From the NCBI RefSeq assembly GCF_017313265.1, contig NZ_JAFLQZ010000005.1, positions 186,001-250,000 of the forward strand: a stretch of 64,000 bases of DNA, in the 5' to 3' direction. The notes beneath the pieces were generated by a model. The model had not been told where the DNA came from, did not search any database, and saw nothing but the letters and a program-made list of their open reading frames with translations. This stretch comes from Hymenobacter telluris (lineage in GTDB: Bacteria > Bacteroidota > Bacteroidia > Cytophagales > Hymenobacteraceae). This document shows positions 25,203-35,008 of this stretch, piece by piece; within the stretch, counting starts at the first letter, position 1; each line of letters opens with the position of its first letter. Position numbers and translations under genes: made by a program.

Positions 25203-25595
25203 ATGAAGACGATACCTAGCTTACACGACATTCAAACCGAGGGAGATATCAAAACCCTAGTCGACACGCTTTGCCACAAGGCCACCAACGACACATTGTT
25301 GGGAGCCAGCTTTGGGGCCGCCGCTCGTATTCACTGGCCGCATTACCTGACCTCGCAGTACCGCTATTGGAGCAACACGCTGCTAGGGCAAGGCCCTGCG
25401 GAAGGCGGCGAACCGCTCCCTGAGCAGGTAGTAATGCCACGTAGTGGGGCACACATCGAGCACTGGCTGAACTTGTTTTCCTCGACCGTAGAAGAGCACT
25501 TCGCAGGCTCTAAAGCCGAGGAAGCTAAGAAAGTAGCTCACCAGATGGCTTCTAAAATCGGTCTTATCCGTTCCCGTGAGCTACCAGTGGACTAA
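25203..25595 (+). CDS. Group III truncated haemoglobin-like protein
   Basis: The 130-residue protein fits the group III pattern. Landmarks are DIQTEGDIKTLVDTL at the A/B helices, WPHYLTSQYRYWSNTLLGQG in the E helix region, then HIEHWLNLFSSTVEEHFAGS, in which the first His would be the proximal haem ligand (F8), and AEEAKKVAHQMASKIG. Group III members bind oxygen and nitric oxide in many bacteria. It lies between the glycosidase and odhB, alone, with its own terminator. Confidence 0.8.
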   Translation: MKTIPSLHDIQTEGDIKTLVDTLCHKATNDTLLGASFGAAARIHWPHYLTSQYRYWSNTLLGQGPAEGGEPLPEQVVMPRSGAHIEHWLNLFSSTVEEHFAGSKAEEAKKVAHQMASKIGLIRSRELPVD

Positions 25596-25641
25596 ACCAC
25601 GGATGTAGCCGGATTAGAGAAATTCCTTAGGTATATAGAAA

Positions 25642-25675
25642 CAAAAAGAGCTTGCCATCTGGCAAGCTCTTTTTG
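25642..25675. terminator. Bidirectional terminator
   Basis: A 16-bp stem (25642-25657 with 25660-25675) has T-tracts on both strands. It lies between the haemoglobin gene and the convergent odhB. Confidence 0.88.
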
Positions 25676-25720
25676 TTTTGTTGCATTGGCCTTGATAAAG
25701 CCACTCACAAAATCTGTGTT

Positions 25721-27388
25721 CTAAACCCCCAGCAACAACCGGGTTGGATCTTCCAACAGCTCTTTCACGCGCACCAAGAACGATACCGACTCGCGACCGT
25801 CGATGATACGGTGGTCGTAGCTCAGCGCCAGATACATCATTGGGCGAATTACCACTTGGCCGTTCTCGGCAATGGGGCGCTGCACGATATTGTGCATACC
25901 CAAGATGGCCGATTGTGGCGCGTTGATGATAGGCGTGCTCATCATGGAGCCGAATACCCCACCGTTGGTGATGGTAAATGTGCCGCCGGTCATCTGCTCG
26001 ATGGTGAGCTTGTTGTCGCGGGCCAGGCCAGCAAGGCGCTGAATTTCCTTCTCGATACCATCAAACGATAGTTCCTCGGCATTGCGGATTACCGGTACCA
26101 CCAAGCCTTTCGGAGCCGATACGGCAATGCTGATGTCGCAGAAGTCGTTGTATACGATGTCGGTGCCGTCAATTTGGGCATTCACGGCCGGCCACTCTTT
26201 CAGGGCTACGCATACGGCCTTAGTGAAGAACGACATGAAGCCAAGGCCCACACTGTGCTTTTCCTTGAACTTGTCTTTGAACTTGTTGCGCAGGTCCATG
26301 ATGGGCTGCATGTTCACCTCATTGAAGGTGGTGAGCATGGCCGTCTCATTTTTCACCGACACCAAGCGGCGAGCTACCGTTTTGCGCAGGTTGCTCATCC
26401 GCTCACGGCGCACGTTGCGGTTGCCGCTGGCAGCAGGGGCCGCCTGTTGTGCAGGCGCTGCTTTAGCCGGAGCAGCGGCCGGAGCTGGAGCAGCCGGTTT
26501 AACCTGGGCATTCTGGGCATCTTCCTTGGTGATGCGACCATCACGGCCGGAGCCTTGCACCTCGTTCGGGTTGATACCTTTCTCTCCGAGAATTTTGCCA
26601 GCGGCCGGCGAAGGTGTACCGGTTGCGTAGCTCGTAGAAGCCGAAGCCGCGGGAGCTGCTGCCGGAGCATTCTGGGCCGGAGCAGGGGCGGAAGCGGCTG
26701 GTGCAGGCGCTGCCGAAGCACCGCTACCGCCTTCAATGCGCGCAATAGTAGCGCCAATGCCAATAGTTTCGCCTTCCTTGGCCGCGTGGCGCAAGGTGCC
26801 AGTGCCTTCAGCAGGCAGCTCAAACGTGGCTTTATCGGATTCTAGTTCGGCAATAATTTCGTCGCGCTGTACTTGCGCGCCGTCCTCTTTCAGCCACTTG
26901 GCTACCGTTACTTCCGTAATGGATTCGCCAACAGCCGGAATCTTCATTTCTACGGAAGCACCACCGCTGGCCGCCTCACCGGCAGCCGGGGCAGCGGCTG
27001 GCGTAGCCGTGTCGGCCGAGCCAGCCTGCGACCCACCGTAGCCGCTTTGGTTGCTGGCCTGTGGGTTTTCTTCCCCTTTCGAGATTGGGTCGGCGGCCGG
27101 AGCGGCGGCGGCCGGAGCAGCGGCGGCTGGAGCAGCACCGTTGGAGGCAGCACCATCCCCACCAATGTCGGCAATGACGGTACCGATACCGATGGTTTCG
27201 CCTTCCGCTACGCGGATTTTCAGTACACCGTCGGCCTCAGCGGGCAGCTCGAAAGTTGCCTTGTCGGACTCCAACTCGGCAATTACTTCGTCGCGCTTCA
27301 CGGTGTCACCGTCGGCTTTCAGCCATTTGGCAATGGTTACTTCGGTGATGGATTCGCCAACGGCGGGGATTTTAATTTCTAGGCCCAT
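25721..27388 (-). CDS. odhB: 2-oxoglutarate dehydrogenase E2 (dihydrolipoyl succinyltransferase)
   Basis: The 555-residue protein has two lipoyl domains (residues about 1-76 and 146-221), each with the [12 protein letters not shown] motif whose Lys is lipoylated. Ala/Pro-rich linkers follow, then a peripheral subunit-binding domain ([18 protein letters not shown]) near residue 270. The catalytic domain occupies about residues 325-555, with [14 protein letters not shown] containing the active-site His. Two lipoyl domains are typical of Bacteroidota E2o. It follows odhA on the same strand, with a 122-bp gap containing a REP-like hairpin. Confidence 0.95.
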   Translation of the reverse strand: MGLEIKIPAVGESITEVTIAKWLKADGDTVKRDEVIAELESDKATFELPAEADGVLKIRVAEGETIGIGTVIADIGGDGAASNGAAPAAAAPAAAAPAADPISKGEENPQASNQSGYGGSQAGSADTATPAAAPAAGEAASGGASVEMKIPAVGESITEVTVAKWLKEDGAQVQRDEIIAELESDKATFELPAEGTGTLRHAAKEGETIGIGATIARIEGGSGASAAPAPAASAPAPAQNAPAAAPAASASTSYATGTPSPAAGKILGEKGINPNEVQGSGRDGRITKEDAQNAQVKPAAPAPAAAPAKAAPAQQAAPAASGNRNVRRERMSNLRKTVARRLVSVKNETAMLTTFNEVNMQPIMDLRNKFKDKFKEKHSVGLGFMSFFTKAVCVALKEWPAVNAQIDGTDIVYNDFCDISIAVSAPKGLVVPVIRNAEELSFDGIEKEIQRLAGLARDNKLTIEQMTGGTFTITNGGVFGSMMSTPIINAPQSAILGMHNIVQRPIAENGQVVIRPMMYLALSYDHRIIDGRESVSFLVRVKELLEDPTRLLLGV

Positions 27389-27424
27389 AAGTGGGAGTTT
27401 TGAAGAGTTTCGGTGGGAATTATC

Positions 27425-27502
27425 AGCTGTTAGCCACTAGCTGTTGGCTATTAGCTCTTTCGTTAAACGAGGCTAACAGCCAACAGCTAGTGGCTAACAG
27501 CT
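27425..27502. repeat. REP-like hairpin between odhA and odhB
   Basis: An inverted repeat starts AGCTGTTAGCCACTAGCTGT (27425-27444) and is mirrored to 27502 with 30 of 32 bases matched. It is built from GCTAACAGC-type units and forms a long hairpin in the message between the E1 and E2 genes. Confidence 0.75.
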
Positions 27503-27510
27503 CGAAAAAA

Positions 27511-30357
27511 CTAGTCCTGTTTTTTGGCTATTTCGGCCGTTGCCTTGATGGTGTCGTCCGCCACAGCCTCCTTTGGCTTGTCGAATGCCTTGGCCACCAG
27601 CTCTTTCTGTTCCTTGATGTGCACCTTGTTGTAGCCGGTAGCCGGCGACGCCGACGGCTTGCGCGACACCACATCTTCCAGTTCACGGCGCATGAAGCGC
27701 AGCAGGTAGTTCCAGTAGCCCATGTTTTCGGGCTCTTCCTGAACCCAGTACACCTTGGCTTTCGGATACTTGGCCAGCTCGGCGTCCAGTTGCTTTTTCG
27801 GGAAGGGATGCAGCTGTTCCAGGCGCACAATGGCTACGTCTTTGCGCTCCGATTTTTGCTGTTCTTCCAGCAAATCGAAGTACACTTTGCCGGAGCACAG
27901 CAGCACCCGTTTCACTTTCTTGTCGTCGGCGTACACGTCGCCGAGTACCTCGCGGAACGAGCCGCTGGTAAACTCCTCGACCGGCGACACGCACAGCGGG
28001 TGGCGCAGCATCGACTTCGGCGACATCACAATCAGCGGCTTGCGGAACTCCCAGGTCAGCTGCCGGCGCAGGGCGTGGAAGAAGTTGGCCGGCGTGGTCA
28101 TGTTGGCCACAATGATGTTGTTTTCGGCGGCCAGTTGCAGGAACCGCTCGGGGCGGGCGTTGGAGTGCTCGGGGCCCTGGCCTTCGTAGCCGTGGGGCAG
28201 CAGCATTACCACCCCGTTCATGCGCTGCCACTTGCTTTCCGACGACACCACGAACTGGTCAATCATCGTTTGGGCACCGTTGGCGAAGTCACCGAACTGC
28301 GCTTCCCATACCACCAAGGCCGTCGGGTTGGCCATGGCGTAGCCGAATTCAAAGCCCAACACGCCGTACTCGCTCAGCAGCGAGTTGTAGATGTTCAGCT
28401 TCTCCTGGCCTTCCCCAATGTAGTTCAGCGAGTTGTAAGGCGCCGAGGTTTCGGCATCGTGCAGAACGGCATGGCGGTGCGAGAACGTGCCGCGCTGCAC
28501 ATCTTGGCCACTAACGCGCACAATGTGCTTCTCGTCGAGCAACGAGCCATACGCCAGCAGTTCACCGGCGGCCCAGTTCAGCACGCGGGTTTCGAAGAAC
28601 ATTTTCTTGCGCTCCTCAATCAGTTTTTCAATCTGCTTGAGCGGGCGGAAGCCTTCGGGCAGCGTAGTCAGGGCCTTGCCTACTTTCACTACCACTTCTT
28701 CGCTGATACCCGTTTCCGGCGACTTCTCGAAGTCTTCGGTTTTGCTGCGGCGCAAGCTGCGCCACTCGTTTTCCAGCGTCTGGTAATTGTAAGGCAGCGG
28801 CTTCTGCTTCACCAAATCTAGGCGGGCTTGCAGCGTGTCGCGGAACTCCTTGTCCATCTGCTGCGCCAGCTCGGCGTCTACGTCGCCGCGCTGCACCAGC
28901 GTGGCGTTGTACACTTCGCGCGGGTTCTGGTGCTTGCTGATGAGGTTGTAGAGCGTAGGCTGGGTGAACTTCGGCTCGTCCGACTCGTTGTGGCCGTGGC
29001 GGCGGTAGCACACCATATCAATAAAGATATCGGTGTGGAACTGCTGCCGGTACTCGGTGGCAAGGCGCACGGCAAATACCACCGCCTCCGGGTCGTCGCC
29101 GTTGACGTGGATTACGGGCGCATCAATAATCTTGGCGAGGTCGGTGCTGTAGATAGAAGAACGCGCGTCCTCGAAATCGGTGGTGAAACCAACCTGGTTG
29201 TTGATAACAAAGTGGATAGTGCCGCCCGTCTTGTAGCCTTCCAGCTGCGACATCTGCGTCACTTCAAACCCAATGCCCTGGCCCGCCAACGCGGCGTCGC
29301 CGTGGATCAGGATGGGCAGCATTTTGTTGTAGTCGTTGGCGTAGCCGTGGTCGAGCTTTGCCCGCACGAAGCCTTCTACCACGGGGTTTACCGCCTCCAA
29401 GTGTGAGGGGTTGGGAGCCAGCTTCAGGTTTACGGTACGGCCGGCGGCATCCACCTGGCTGCTGTAGCCCATGTGGTACTTCACGTCGCCGTCGCCCATG
29501 GTCAGGTCCGGTACGGCAGTGCCCTCGAATTCCGAGAAGATCTGCTCGTAGGTTTTGCCCATGATGTTGGCCAGCACGTTCAGACGGCCGCGGTGGGCCA
29601 TGCCAATTACCACTTCCTCTACGCCCAGCTCAGCACCGCGCTGAATGATGGCATCAAGTGCCGGAATAGTAGTTTCGCCACCTTCCAGTGAGAACCGCTT
29701 CTGCCCCAAAAATTTGGTGTGCAAGAAGTTCTCGAATACTACCGCCTCGTTCAGCTTGCTAAGGATGCGCTTTTTATACTCGATGCTCGGGTTGAAGCTC
29801 AACGAATCCTTCTCCACTTTCTCCCGGAACCAGTCGAGGATCTGGGGGTCGCGGATGTACATGTACTCGAAGCCGATGGTACGGGTGTACACTTTCTGCA
29901 ACGCGGCTAGGATGTCGCGCAGCTTGGCGTTCGTACCCAGTCCTATTACCTCGCCGTTTTTGAACGGCGTGTCCAGGTCGGCGTCGCTGAGCCCGAAGTC
30001 ACTGAGGCTAAGAAGGGCTTTCCGGTCTTTCCGCTCACGTACGGGGTTGGTTTTGGCTACCAAGTGGCCGCGGCTACGGAAAGCGTATATCAGGTTGCGC
30101 ACCTGCGTTTCCTTGTCGGCCGATACCGTATCAACAGCCCGTATTTGGCCGGCGTCGTTGGTAGAAGCCGCTTGCGTCAGAACTCCTTCACCGGCAGCTT
30201 GGGGCACGTCGCCGTCCGGGTACTGCTGCGAGAAATCGAAGCCCTCGAAAAACTTGCGCCAGCCAAAGTCAACCGCTTCTGGGTCGTTCTTATAGGTCTG
30301 GTAGAGTTGGTCGATGTAGTCGCCGTGGGCATTGGCGATGTAAGAGTATGCATCCAT
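27511..30357 (-). CDS. odhA: 2-oxoglutarate dehydrogenase E1
   Basis: The 948-residue protein starts at MDAYSYIANAHGDYIDQLYQ. The N-terminal tether (VDFGWRKFFEGFDF) is the E1o signature that docks to E2. The thiamine-diphosphate domains carry LMIHGDAALAGQGI-type motifs (here ILIHGDAALAGQG), GMAHRGRLNVLAN and ARPERFLQLAA. It catalyses the decarboxylation of 2-oxoglutarate in the TCA cycle. The upstream region 30358-30500 is AT-rich. Confidence 0.96.
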   Translation of the reverse strand: MDAYSYIANAHGDYIDQLYQTYKNDPEAVDFGWRKFFEGFDFSQQYPDGDVPQAAGEGVLTQAASTNDAGQIRAVDTVSADKETQVRNLIYAFRSRGHLVAKTNPVRERKDRKALLSLSDFGLSDADLDTPFKNGEVIGLGTNAKLRDILAALQKVYTRTIGFEYMYIRDPQILDWFREKVEKDSLSFNPSIEYKKRILSKLNEAVVFENFLHTKFLGQKRFSLEGGETTIPALDAIIQRGAELGVEEVVIGMAHRGRLNVLANIMGKTYEQIFSEFEGTAVPDLTMGDGDVKYHMGYSSQVDAAGRTVNLKLAPNPSHLEAVNPVVEGFVRAKLDHGYANDYNKMLPILIHGDAALAGQGIGFEVTQMSQLEGYKTGGTIHFVINNQVGFTTDFEDARSSIYSTDLAKIIDAPVIHVNGDDPEAVVFAVRLATEYRQQFHTDIFIDMVCYRRHGHNESDEPKFTQPTLYNLISKHQNPREVYNATLVQRGDVDAELAQQMDKEFRDTLQARLDLVKQKPLPYNYQTLENEWRSLRRSKTEDFEKSPETGISEEVVVKVGKALTTLPEGFRPLKQIEKLIEERKKMFFETRVLNWAAGELLAYGSLLDEKHIVRVSGQDVQRGTFSHRHAVLHDAETSAPYNSLNYIGEGQEKLNIYNSLLSEYGVLGFEFGYAMANPTALVVWEAQFGDFANGAQTMIDQFVVSSESKWQRMNGVVMLLPHGYEGQGPEHSNARPERFLQLAAENNIIVANMTTPANFFHALRRQLTWEFRKPLIVMSPKSMLRHPLCVSPVEEFTSGSFREVLGDVYADDKKVKRVLLCSGKVYFDLLEEQQKSERKDVAIVRLEQLHPFPKKQLDAELAKYPKAKVYWVQEEPENMGYWNYLLRFMRRELEDVVSRKPSASPATGYNKVHIKEQKELVAKAFDKPKEAVADDTIKATAEIAKKQD

Positions 30358-30516
30358 GCGGTGGGAGCTTGTAGGTCGATGGCAAAGGTAAGCAGTCTGA
30401 TTACAAGGCAAAAACCTGTATTCGCATGCACGAATACACCTCACAATCAATTAAGTACTACATACCAACCGTCATTGCAATAGTAAAAGAGGATTCCAAT
30501 CTATTCAAAATAAAAT

Positions 30517-30552
30517 AGAAAGCCTCCCCTTATAACAAGGAAAGGCTTTCTA
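30517..30552 (-). terminator. Terminator of the MRJP-like lipoprotein gene
   Basis: The stem AGAAAGCCT (30517-30525) with AGGCTTTCT, plus the inner CCCCTT/AAGG pairing, lies 45 bp past the stop of the minus-strand gene. Confidence 0.75.
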
Positions 30553-30596
30553 ACTAGCTTGAAATGCAACCCATTGCAAGCGCAGGTGCCAGCCGC

Positions 30597-31790
30597 TTAT
30601 TGAGCTAGCTTCATCTTGAATATGTGGTAAGGCTGATCCTGCTTGCCCACGCCTTTATTCCAGGTTGGGGTTTTGTGAATAGCCGAATTAGTAACGTATA
30701 ACATGGCCCCGGGGCCGAAAGCAAACGTATCGGGCCACTCCAAACGGGGGTCTTGCACCACCATTTCTATCTTCCCATCCGGCGTGCGGCGCTTGATGGA
30801 ATGATCCTCAAACGTCGTCATGTACAGGTTGTTGGCAGCATCAATTTCCATCCCGTCGCAAGCCGGTACTTTGCCTAAGTCCTCTATCTGCTGGCCTAAC
30901 TGCGCATCGGTGAGAGCCGCGTTGCGCAATGCCTCCGTTTTGATGCGGTACAGCTTATAGCTGGTCAGCGGCTTCCAGTATAGGTATTGCAGGTCTTGGC
31001 TGAGCGCAATACCATCGGCGTTGAAGGCAGCCTGCTTGCCCATCGGGTCCCGCAGCAGTTGCCCGTCGGCTTTAATGTTGAGGGTAGTATCGGCCAGCAT
31101 CGAGGGGTGTTTTTCCAGCACTTTGCGCGCTTTGCCCGATTTCAAATCCACCACTACCAGCGCGCCAATGCCCGATTCGGTGATATAGGCGAAGTTGTTT
31201 TGCGTATCAATCCGCACGTCGTTGAGGTAGGATTTACGGGCGGCTACGCTTTCCGGGAAACTGATGGTTTGCACTGCCTTATTGGTGGCTGGGTCAATCT
31301 TCACCAGTTTAGGGCCACCGGGCACCGTACCTTTCAGTCCAGGCGAAGCCGGATCAAGCACCCAAAGCATTCCGGCTTTATCGGCATACACGCTCTGAGG
31401 GCAGATCCAATGCTTCTGGGGCTCGTTGCGCACAGTTTCATTCCAAATGCACCAATTGGCATCCGGGTACGGTTTCACCGAGCCATCAGTCCCGATTTCC
31501 GCAACGGGGTTTACGGGGTTGTTGTCCCAGCGCGGAAAGTCGCCGAACACGCGGCCATCGGGCAGCACGGCTACCCCCACAATCTGTGGCTCCCGAAACG
31601 CCGCTACCACTTGCAGCGGGGAGTTGGCGGGTGCTTGTGGAGTTGCGGTAGCAGTTGAGTCAGCGGAAACGCCAGTAGTAGCCCGGCCATTAGAATCTGG
31701 AGACGAGCAGGCACTTGCCAGCAACACCAGCGCGAAGCCAGTGAAGCTCAGCAACGGCCGCGCAGCGAAGTGTGGTTTGATGCAGAACAT
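30597..31790 (-). CDS. Major royal jelly protein-like beta-propeller lipoprotein
   Basis: The 397-residue protein has a lipoprotein signal (LLSFTGFALVLLASACSS). The body has the MRJP/yellow landmarks: GRVFGDFPRWDNNPVNPVAE, PYPDANWCIW, YLNDVRIDTQNNFAYITESG and GKQAAFNADGIALSQD. Bacterial members are secreted propellers of unclear function; the yellow-like fold is known from insects. It is a single gene next to a long leader region of the following gene. Confidence 0.8.
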   Translation of the reverse strand: MFCIKPHFAARPLLSFTGFALVLLASACSSPDSNGRATTGVSADSTATATPQAPANSPLQVVAAFREPQIVGVAVLPDGRVFGDFPRWDNNPVNPVAEIGTDGSVKPYPDANWCIWNETVRNEPQKHWICPQSVYADKAGMLWVLDPASPGLKGTVPGGPKLVKIDPATNKAVQTISFPESVAARKSYLNDVRIDTQNNFAYITESGIGALVVVDLKSGKARKVLEKHPSMLADTTLNIKADGQLLRDPMGKQAAFNADGIALSQDLQYLYWKPLTSYKLYRIKTEALRNAALTDAQLGQQIEDLGKVPACDGMEIDAANNLYMTTFEDHSIKRRTPDGKIEMVVQDPRLEWPDTFAFGPGAMLYVTNSAIHKTPTWNKGVGKQDQPYHIFKMKLAQ

Positions 31791-32000
31791 GTTATCTTTT
31801 TAATATGAATCAGAAGCTTCCGGCTACTCCAACAGGCCGGCCGGGTGGTAGCCAATGCCGTTAGTACGGCCAAGGATGCGCCAAGTTCAATGATTAGGCA
31901 TCTTTTCCACAGCAACTACCAGACCCTGTTGAGCTTATCCTGCTATCTGCTGCCTATAGCCCATCTTTGGACGAGCAAAGGCTCACTAATTTTTTTGTCG

Positions 32001-32234
32001 TACCTTTGAGCCCTGCTTTATCAAAAAGCGCTAATAAGTACAATATTTTATAGTAATTATCTGATTTTACAGTTCTTTTCTCGTCTAAAACGCTTGATTC
32101 AGCCATTTGGCTGCTCACATAAAAACAAGGGCAACTTTTCCTCTATCGAGGAGGTTGTGCCCTTCCCTAAAGCCGAGTCGGGCCGGCTGTCCATCCTCTC
32201 CGGACTAAGTTGAGAGTACACGAACCCACACGCC
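32001..32234 (+). promoter_or_regulatory. Structured 5' leader of the 3D-domain gene
   Basis: TACCTTTG (32001-32008) fits the Bacteroidota -7 element. The following about 220 bp have several possible stems: AGGGCA (32129-32134) with TGCCCT after the CCTCTATCGAGG hairpin, GCCGAGTCGGGCCGGC, and CTCTC/GAGAG just before the start codon. I found no match to a known riboswitch consensus. Structure is visible; a role is inferred. Confidence 0.4.
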
Positions 32235-32756
32235 ATGTCTATTGCGCTGTTCCTACTAACGTTTCTATTCCCTCCCCGTACTCTTTCGACTCCTGCGCTG
32301 GCTTTACCTTCCACCGTAGCTAGCTTGAGCCCTCGCTCGGTACCCGTAGTTGTACCGCTAGAGCCTGTAAAACGACTGCCTAAAACGCTGTCATACACTG
32401 TTACTGCCACCACCTATTGGCCTGAACCTGGGCAGACCGATAGCAACCCGATGGAAACCGCCGATGGGTCCATCATTCCCAAGCGCCACTCCAGCCGTAC
32501 TCGCTGGCTGGCTGTCTCCCGCGACCTGTTAGCCAAGGCTGGCGGTCCTTTTAGCTACGGAGAGCAAGTGCAGGTGCAAGGTATTTCCGACGAGCTTGAT
32601 GGCATCTACACCATTCACGACACCATGAACCGCCGCCACCGCCACTGTGTGGATGTGCTAGTGAACGAGAAGGAGTGCAAGTCCGGCATGGAAGGCCGCT
32701 GGACTGAAATCAAGGTCACCAAGATTGCTCCCAAGCCTATTTGGGTTGCAGGTTAA
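32235..32756 (+). CDS. Secreted 3D/RlpA-like double-psi barrel protein
   Basis: The 173-residue protein has a signal peptide (MSIALFLLTFLFPPRTLS, then TPALA). After an 80-residue linker, residues about 60-170 have the double-psi barrel pattern TVTATTYWPEP, WLAVSRDLLAKAG, SYGEQVQVQGISDELDGIYT and IHDTMNRRHRHCVDVL. The Asp-rich pattern resembles the 3D domain of lytic cell-wall proteins; the catalytic aspartates are only partly visible. The likely place of action is the periplasm. Confidence 0.65.
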   Translation: MSIALFLLTFLFPPRTLSTPALALPSTVASLSPRSVPVVVPLEPVKRLPKTLSYTVTATTYWPEPGQTDSNPMETADGSIIPKRHSSRTRWLAVSRDLLAKAGGPFSYGEQVQVQGISDELDGIYTIHDTMNRRHRHCVDVLVNEKECKSGMEGRWTEIKVTKIAPKPIWVAG

Positions 32757-32768
32757 TTACCCTCCGCT

Positions 32769-33809
32769 TTACGCGTTATCCGTTGCTGGATAATGAGTTA
32801 GCTGGAGCGGCTCGCCATCAGCGGTGTATAAAAAGCTGAGTGGCTGCTCGGGGTCGTGCATGATGTCCTCCAACGGAATCTGCCACCGTTTCCACATTTC
32901 CAATAACGATTGCCCGTAAGCTGCATTTTCCCAGGGGTTGAAAATGTCGCCAGTAACATCGTCGATAACTGTGTCCATTACCAGTTGGGTAGCGCCAGGC
33001 TGCAACGGACGCAGGTAATAATCGGGCACCACATTCAGGATGTAGGCTGCGTAATACACACGCGCCTTAAATTCAGCCACTTGCACCGGATGCAAAGGCC
33101 GTTGCGCATCCTGATACACGCGGCGCATAGCCTGCCGGATAATACCATTGTCAACAAGGCATGCTGTTACCACGGCGTTGTCGAGCTTGATGCTGAAAGC
33201 CAGCGTGCTTAGGTCGTCGTCGTACTCAAACGGCATATCGTCCTGGGCAGGGTCCACTTCCAACACAAACACCGAGGCCGGCGTGAAATCGTCGAACTCA
33301 ACGGGGACGCGCAACGCCTGAAACGGCTGAAAGAAGGCCTGAAACCGGCGCAGCATCTTGGCGTTTTCGGCTAGTGGGTACTGCGGCACGGCCAGCGGCT
33401 CCAGCTCGTTGAGCAGTTCCGTTACCAGTACCCCGTACATCATCTTGCCCAGCCACAGAAACAAGGTTTTGTCGTCAAGATTTCGTAGGCCAGTGACGCC
33501 TTGGCTGGCGGCAGCCTGCACCTGCGCCTCCAGCGGCTCTACGTGCTGGGTACGGCAACGCGGGCAGCACGCAATTTGCAAGTCCTTGTAGGCCACAATA
33601 CTTAGATCGAGCAGCTTGATCTGCCGCTCGTGCAAGTGGTAGCGGTTCATTAGCCACTCCCCGAACACAGGCACGGCGTCAACGCCGGGCGTGGTGGGCG
33701 TACCACACAAAAAGCATTGCCGCGCCCCAAACCGCATCCCGTCGAACGGGTCGTAAAACGTGAAGTCGTTGGGGGCAGGCGGCGAGGAAAGGGCTGACAT
33801 AACAAGCAA
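32769..33809 (-). CDS. Zinc-binding protein of unknown function
   Basis: The 346-residue protein has an N-terminal CxxC (CFLCGTP) and a CPRC about 50 residues on, with possible His ligands (MNRYHLHERQ), suggesting a zinc-binding N-terminal domain. The remaining alpha/beta body has no recognised motif. It is soluble, without a signal. The start may be the second Met (33800). It ends 12 bp from the 3D-domain gene, so the two are convergent with no terminator between them. Confidence 0.65.
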   Translation of the reverse strand: MLVMSALSSPPAPNDFTFYDPFDGMRFGARQCFLCGTPTTPGVDAVPVFGEWLMNRYHLHERQIKLLDLSIVAYKDLQIACCPRCRTQHVEPLEAQVQAAASQGVTGLRNLDDKTLFLWLGKMMYGVLVTELLNELEPLAVPQYPLAENAKMLRRFQAFFQPFQALRVPVEFDDFTPASVFVLEVDPAQDDMPFEYDDDLSTLAFSIKLDNAVVTACLVDNGIIRQAMRRVYQDAQRPLHPVQVAEFKARVYYAAYILNVVPDYYLRPLQPGATQLVMDTVIDDVTGDIFNPWENAAYGQSLLEMWKRWQIPLEDIMHDPEQPLSFLYTADGEPLQLTHYPATDNA

Positions 33810-33871
33810 GCTGATGGGAAGGCCGCAAAGGTAAGTGCCAAGAGCGAGTGAGTGCCACGCCCGAATTCTCT

Positions 33872-33923
33872 ACCAACACAAAGCGCCCCGACCACCTAGG
33901 TGGCCGGGGCGCTTTGTGTTGGT
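33872..33923. terminator. Long perfect-stem terminator
   Basis: A stem of about 25 bp runs from 33872 to 33923 with almost no loop (ACCACCTAGGTGG at the centre). It lies between two minus-strand genes, downstream of the 33934-34335 gene. Confidence 0.8.
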
Positions 33924-33933
33924 AAGCAGGGTA

Positions 33934-34335
33934 TTAGCGCGAAAGTGAAGAGCCCATTTTGATGAGCAGCTTGCTTAGCTGCCCAAGCGGAGCCGAATAG
34001 TCGTCGGTTGATTCGTCGGCTACTTTGCTGGTTTCGGCGCCGAGCGTCGCTAAGGTTTCGGCGAGGTCGTGCGTTTTGGTATCAGAAGCGTTTAGCTGCT
34101 CCCGCAGGATGTTCAGTTCCTGAATGATTTTGGCCAGACCCGGCCGCTCCGAAGCTTGCAACACAGCTTCCCATCGGTCGATTTCAGACAGCCCGTGCTG
34201 ATCGGGCTTATCGGGGACGCCCGCATTGAGCAACGCCAGCGTATCGTCAAGCAAAGCGCTGTTTTGCTGATCGGTTACGTCCAATGGCACGTTTGGGGTA
34301 GCGGGTGTTTGGGGAGTGGAGGCAGTGGAATCCAT
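33934..34335 (-). CDS. Hypothetical acidic helical protein
   Basis: The 133-residue protein starts with a Thr/Pro-rich segment (MDSTASTPQTPATPNV). An amphipathic helical region follows (LAKIIQELNILREQLNASDT), likely a coiled coil. There is no signal, membrane span or catalytic motif. Confidence 0.6.
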   Translation of the reverse strand: MDSTASTPQTPATPNVPLDVTDQQNSALLDDTLALLNAGVPDKPDQHGLSEIDRWEAVLQASERPGLAKIIQELNILREQLNASDTKTHDLAETLATLGAETSKVADESTDDYSAPLGQLSKLLIKMGSSLSR

Positions 34336-34554
34336 AGTGGTATGAGTCGGTGAGCGGAAAGGCCTGCTGTGCTATACTTACTCCTTTCCGGAAAAGTTGA
34401 GTTGCCCGGCTTGGAGATGCTCGAACCGAGCCTTGGAGTGGGGAACAAAGCGCCTGCGTAGCGCCCAAAAAATCTGGGCTTACGGATGGGTTACTTTTTT
34501 CGAGTAACGACATAAAGGGCACGTACTTTTTCCACCATCAACCTTCCTGCTTTT

Positions 34555-34899
34555 ATGAAACTGTCTGTTAAATCTTTGTTTGTAGCCGCTGCTGTTGCCT
34601 TCGCTGCCACTTCCTGCACCGAAACCGGCAAGCAGAACGCCGAAGCCGCTGGTGAAAACACCGAAGCTGCCGCCGAAAACGTAGGCGACGCCGCTGCAGC
34701 CGAAGCCAACAACGCTGCCAACGCCACCGAAAATGCCGTAGAAAACGCTGCTGCCAACACCGAAGCTGCCGCCGACAAAGCTGGCAACGCCATTGAAAAC
34801 GCCGCCGACAAAACGGCCGCCGAAACCAAAGAAGCTGCCCAGAAGGCCGATGCCAAGATGGACAAAGCTGCTGCCGAAGTGAAAGAAGAAATCAAGTAA
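34555..34899 (+). CDS. Ala/Glu-rich LEA-like lipoprotein
   Basis: The 114-residue protein has a lipoprotein-type signal with Cys21 (VAFAATSC). The mature part is made of degenerate repeats of about 11 residues (AAENVGDAAAA, AAANTEAAADK) that would form a long amphipathic helix, like LEA/YtxH stress proteins. It is highly biased in Ala, Glu, Asn and Lys. It has its own terminator. Confidence 0.75.
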   Translation: MKLSVKSLFVAAAVAFAATSCTETGKQNAEAAGENTEAAAENVGDAAAAEANNAANATENAVENAAANTEAAADKAGNAIENAADKTAAETKEAAQKADAKMDKAAAEVKEEIK

Positions 34900-34931
34900 G
34901 TACCGGGAGTAGCCTTGCTGCTTTCTACACC

Positions 34932-34977
34932 AGAAACCCGCTTATGCTTTGCCGTCAGGCTGCGTAAGCGGGTTTCT
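34932..34977. terminator. Bidirectional terminator
   Basis: The stem AGAAACCCGCTTA with its complement (34932-34944, 34963-34977) is followed by a T-run on the plus strand. It lies between the LEA-like gene and the convergent 35009-36574 gene. Confidence 0.82.
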
Positions 34978-35008
34978 TCTTTTTGATACTCTGACTGCTT
35001 CCTAGGCG

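Noticed and set aside
27391..28821. Long forward frame opposite odhA/odhB
   Set aside because: It lies antisense within highly conserved enzymes, is His/Gln/Val-rich, and starts inside the repeat region. It is a high-GC codon shadow.
32041..32234. ydaO (c-di-AMP) riboswitch before the 3D-domain gene
   Set aside because: The conserved GCCGGAGAGAC-type core and the other consensus blocks could not be found.
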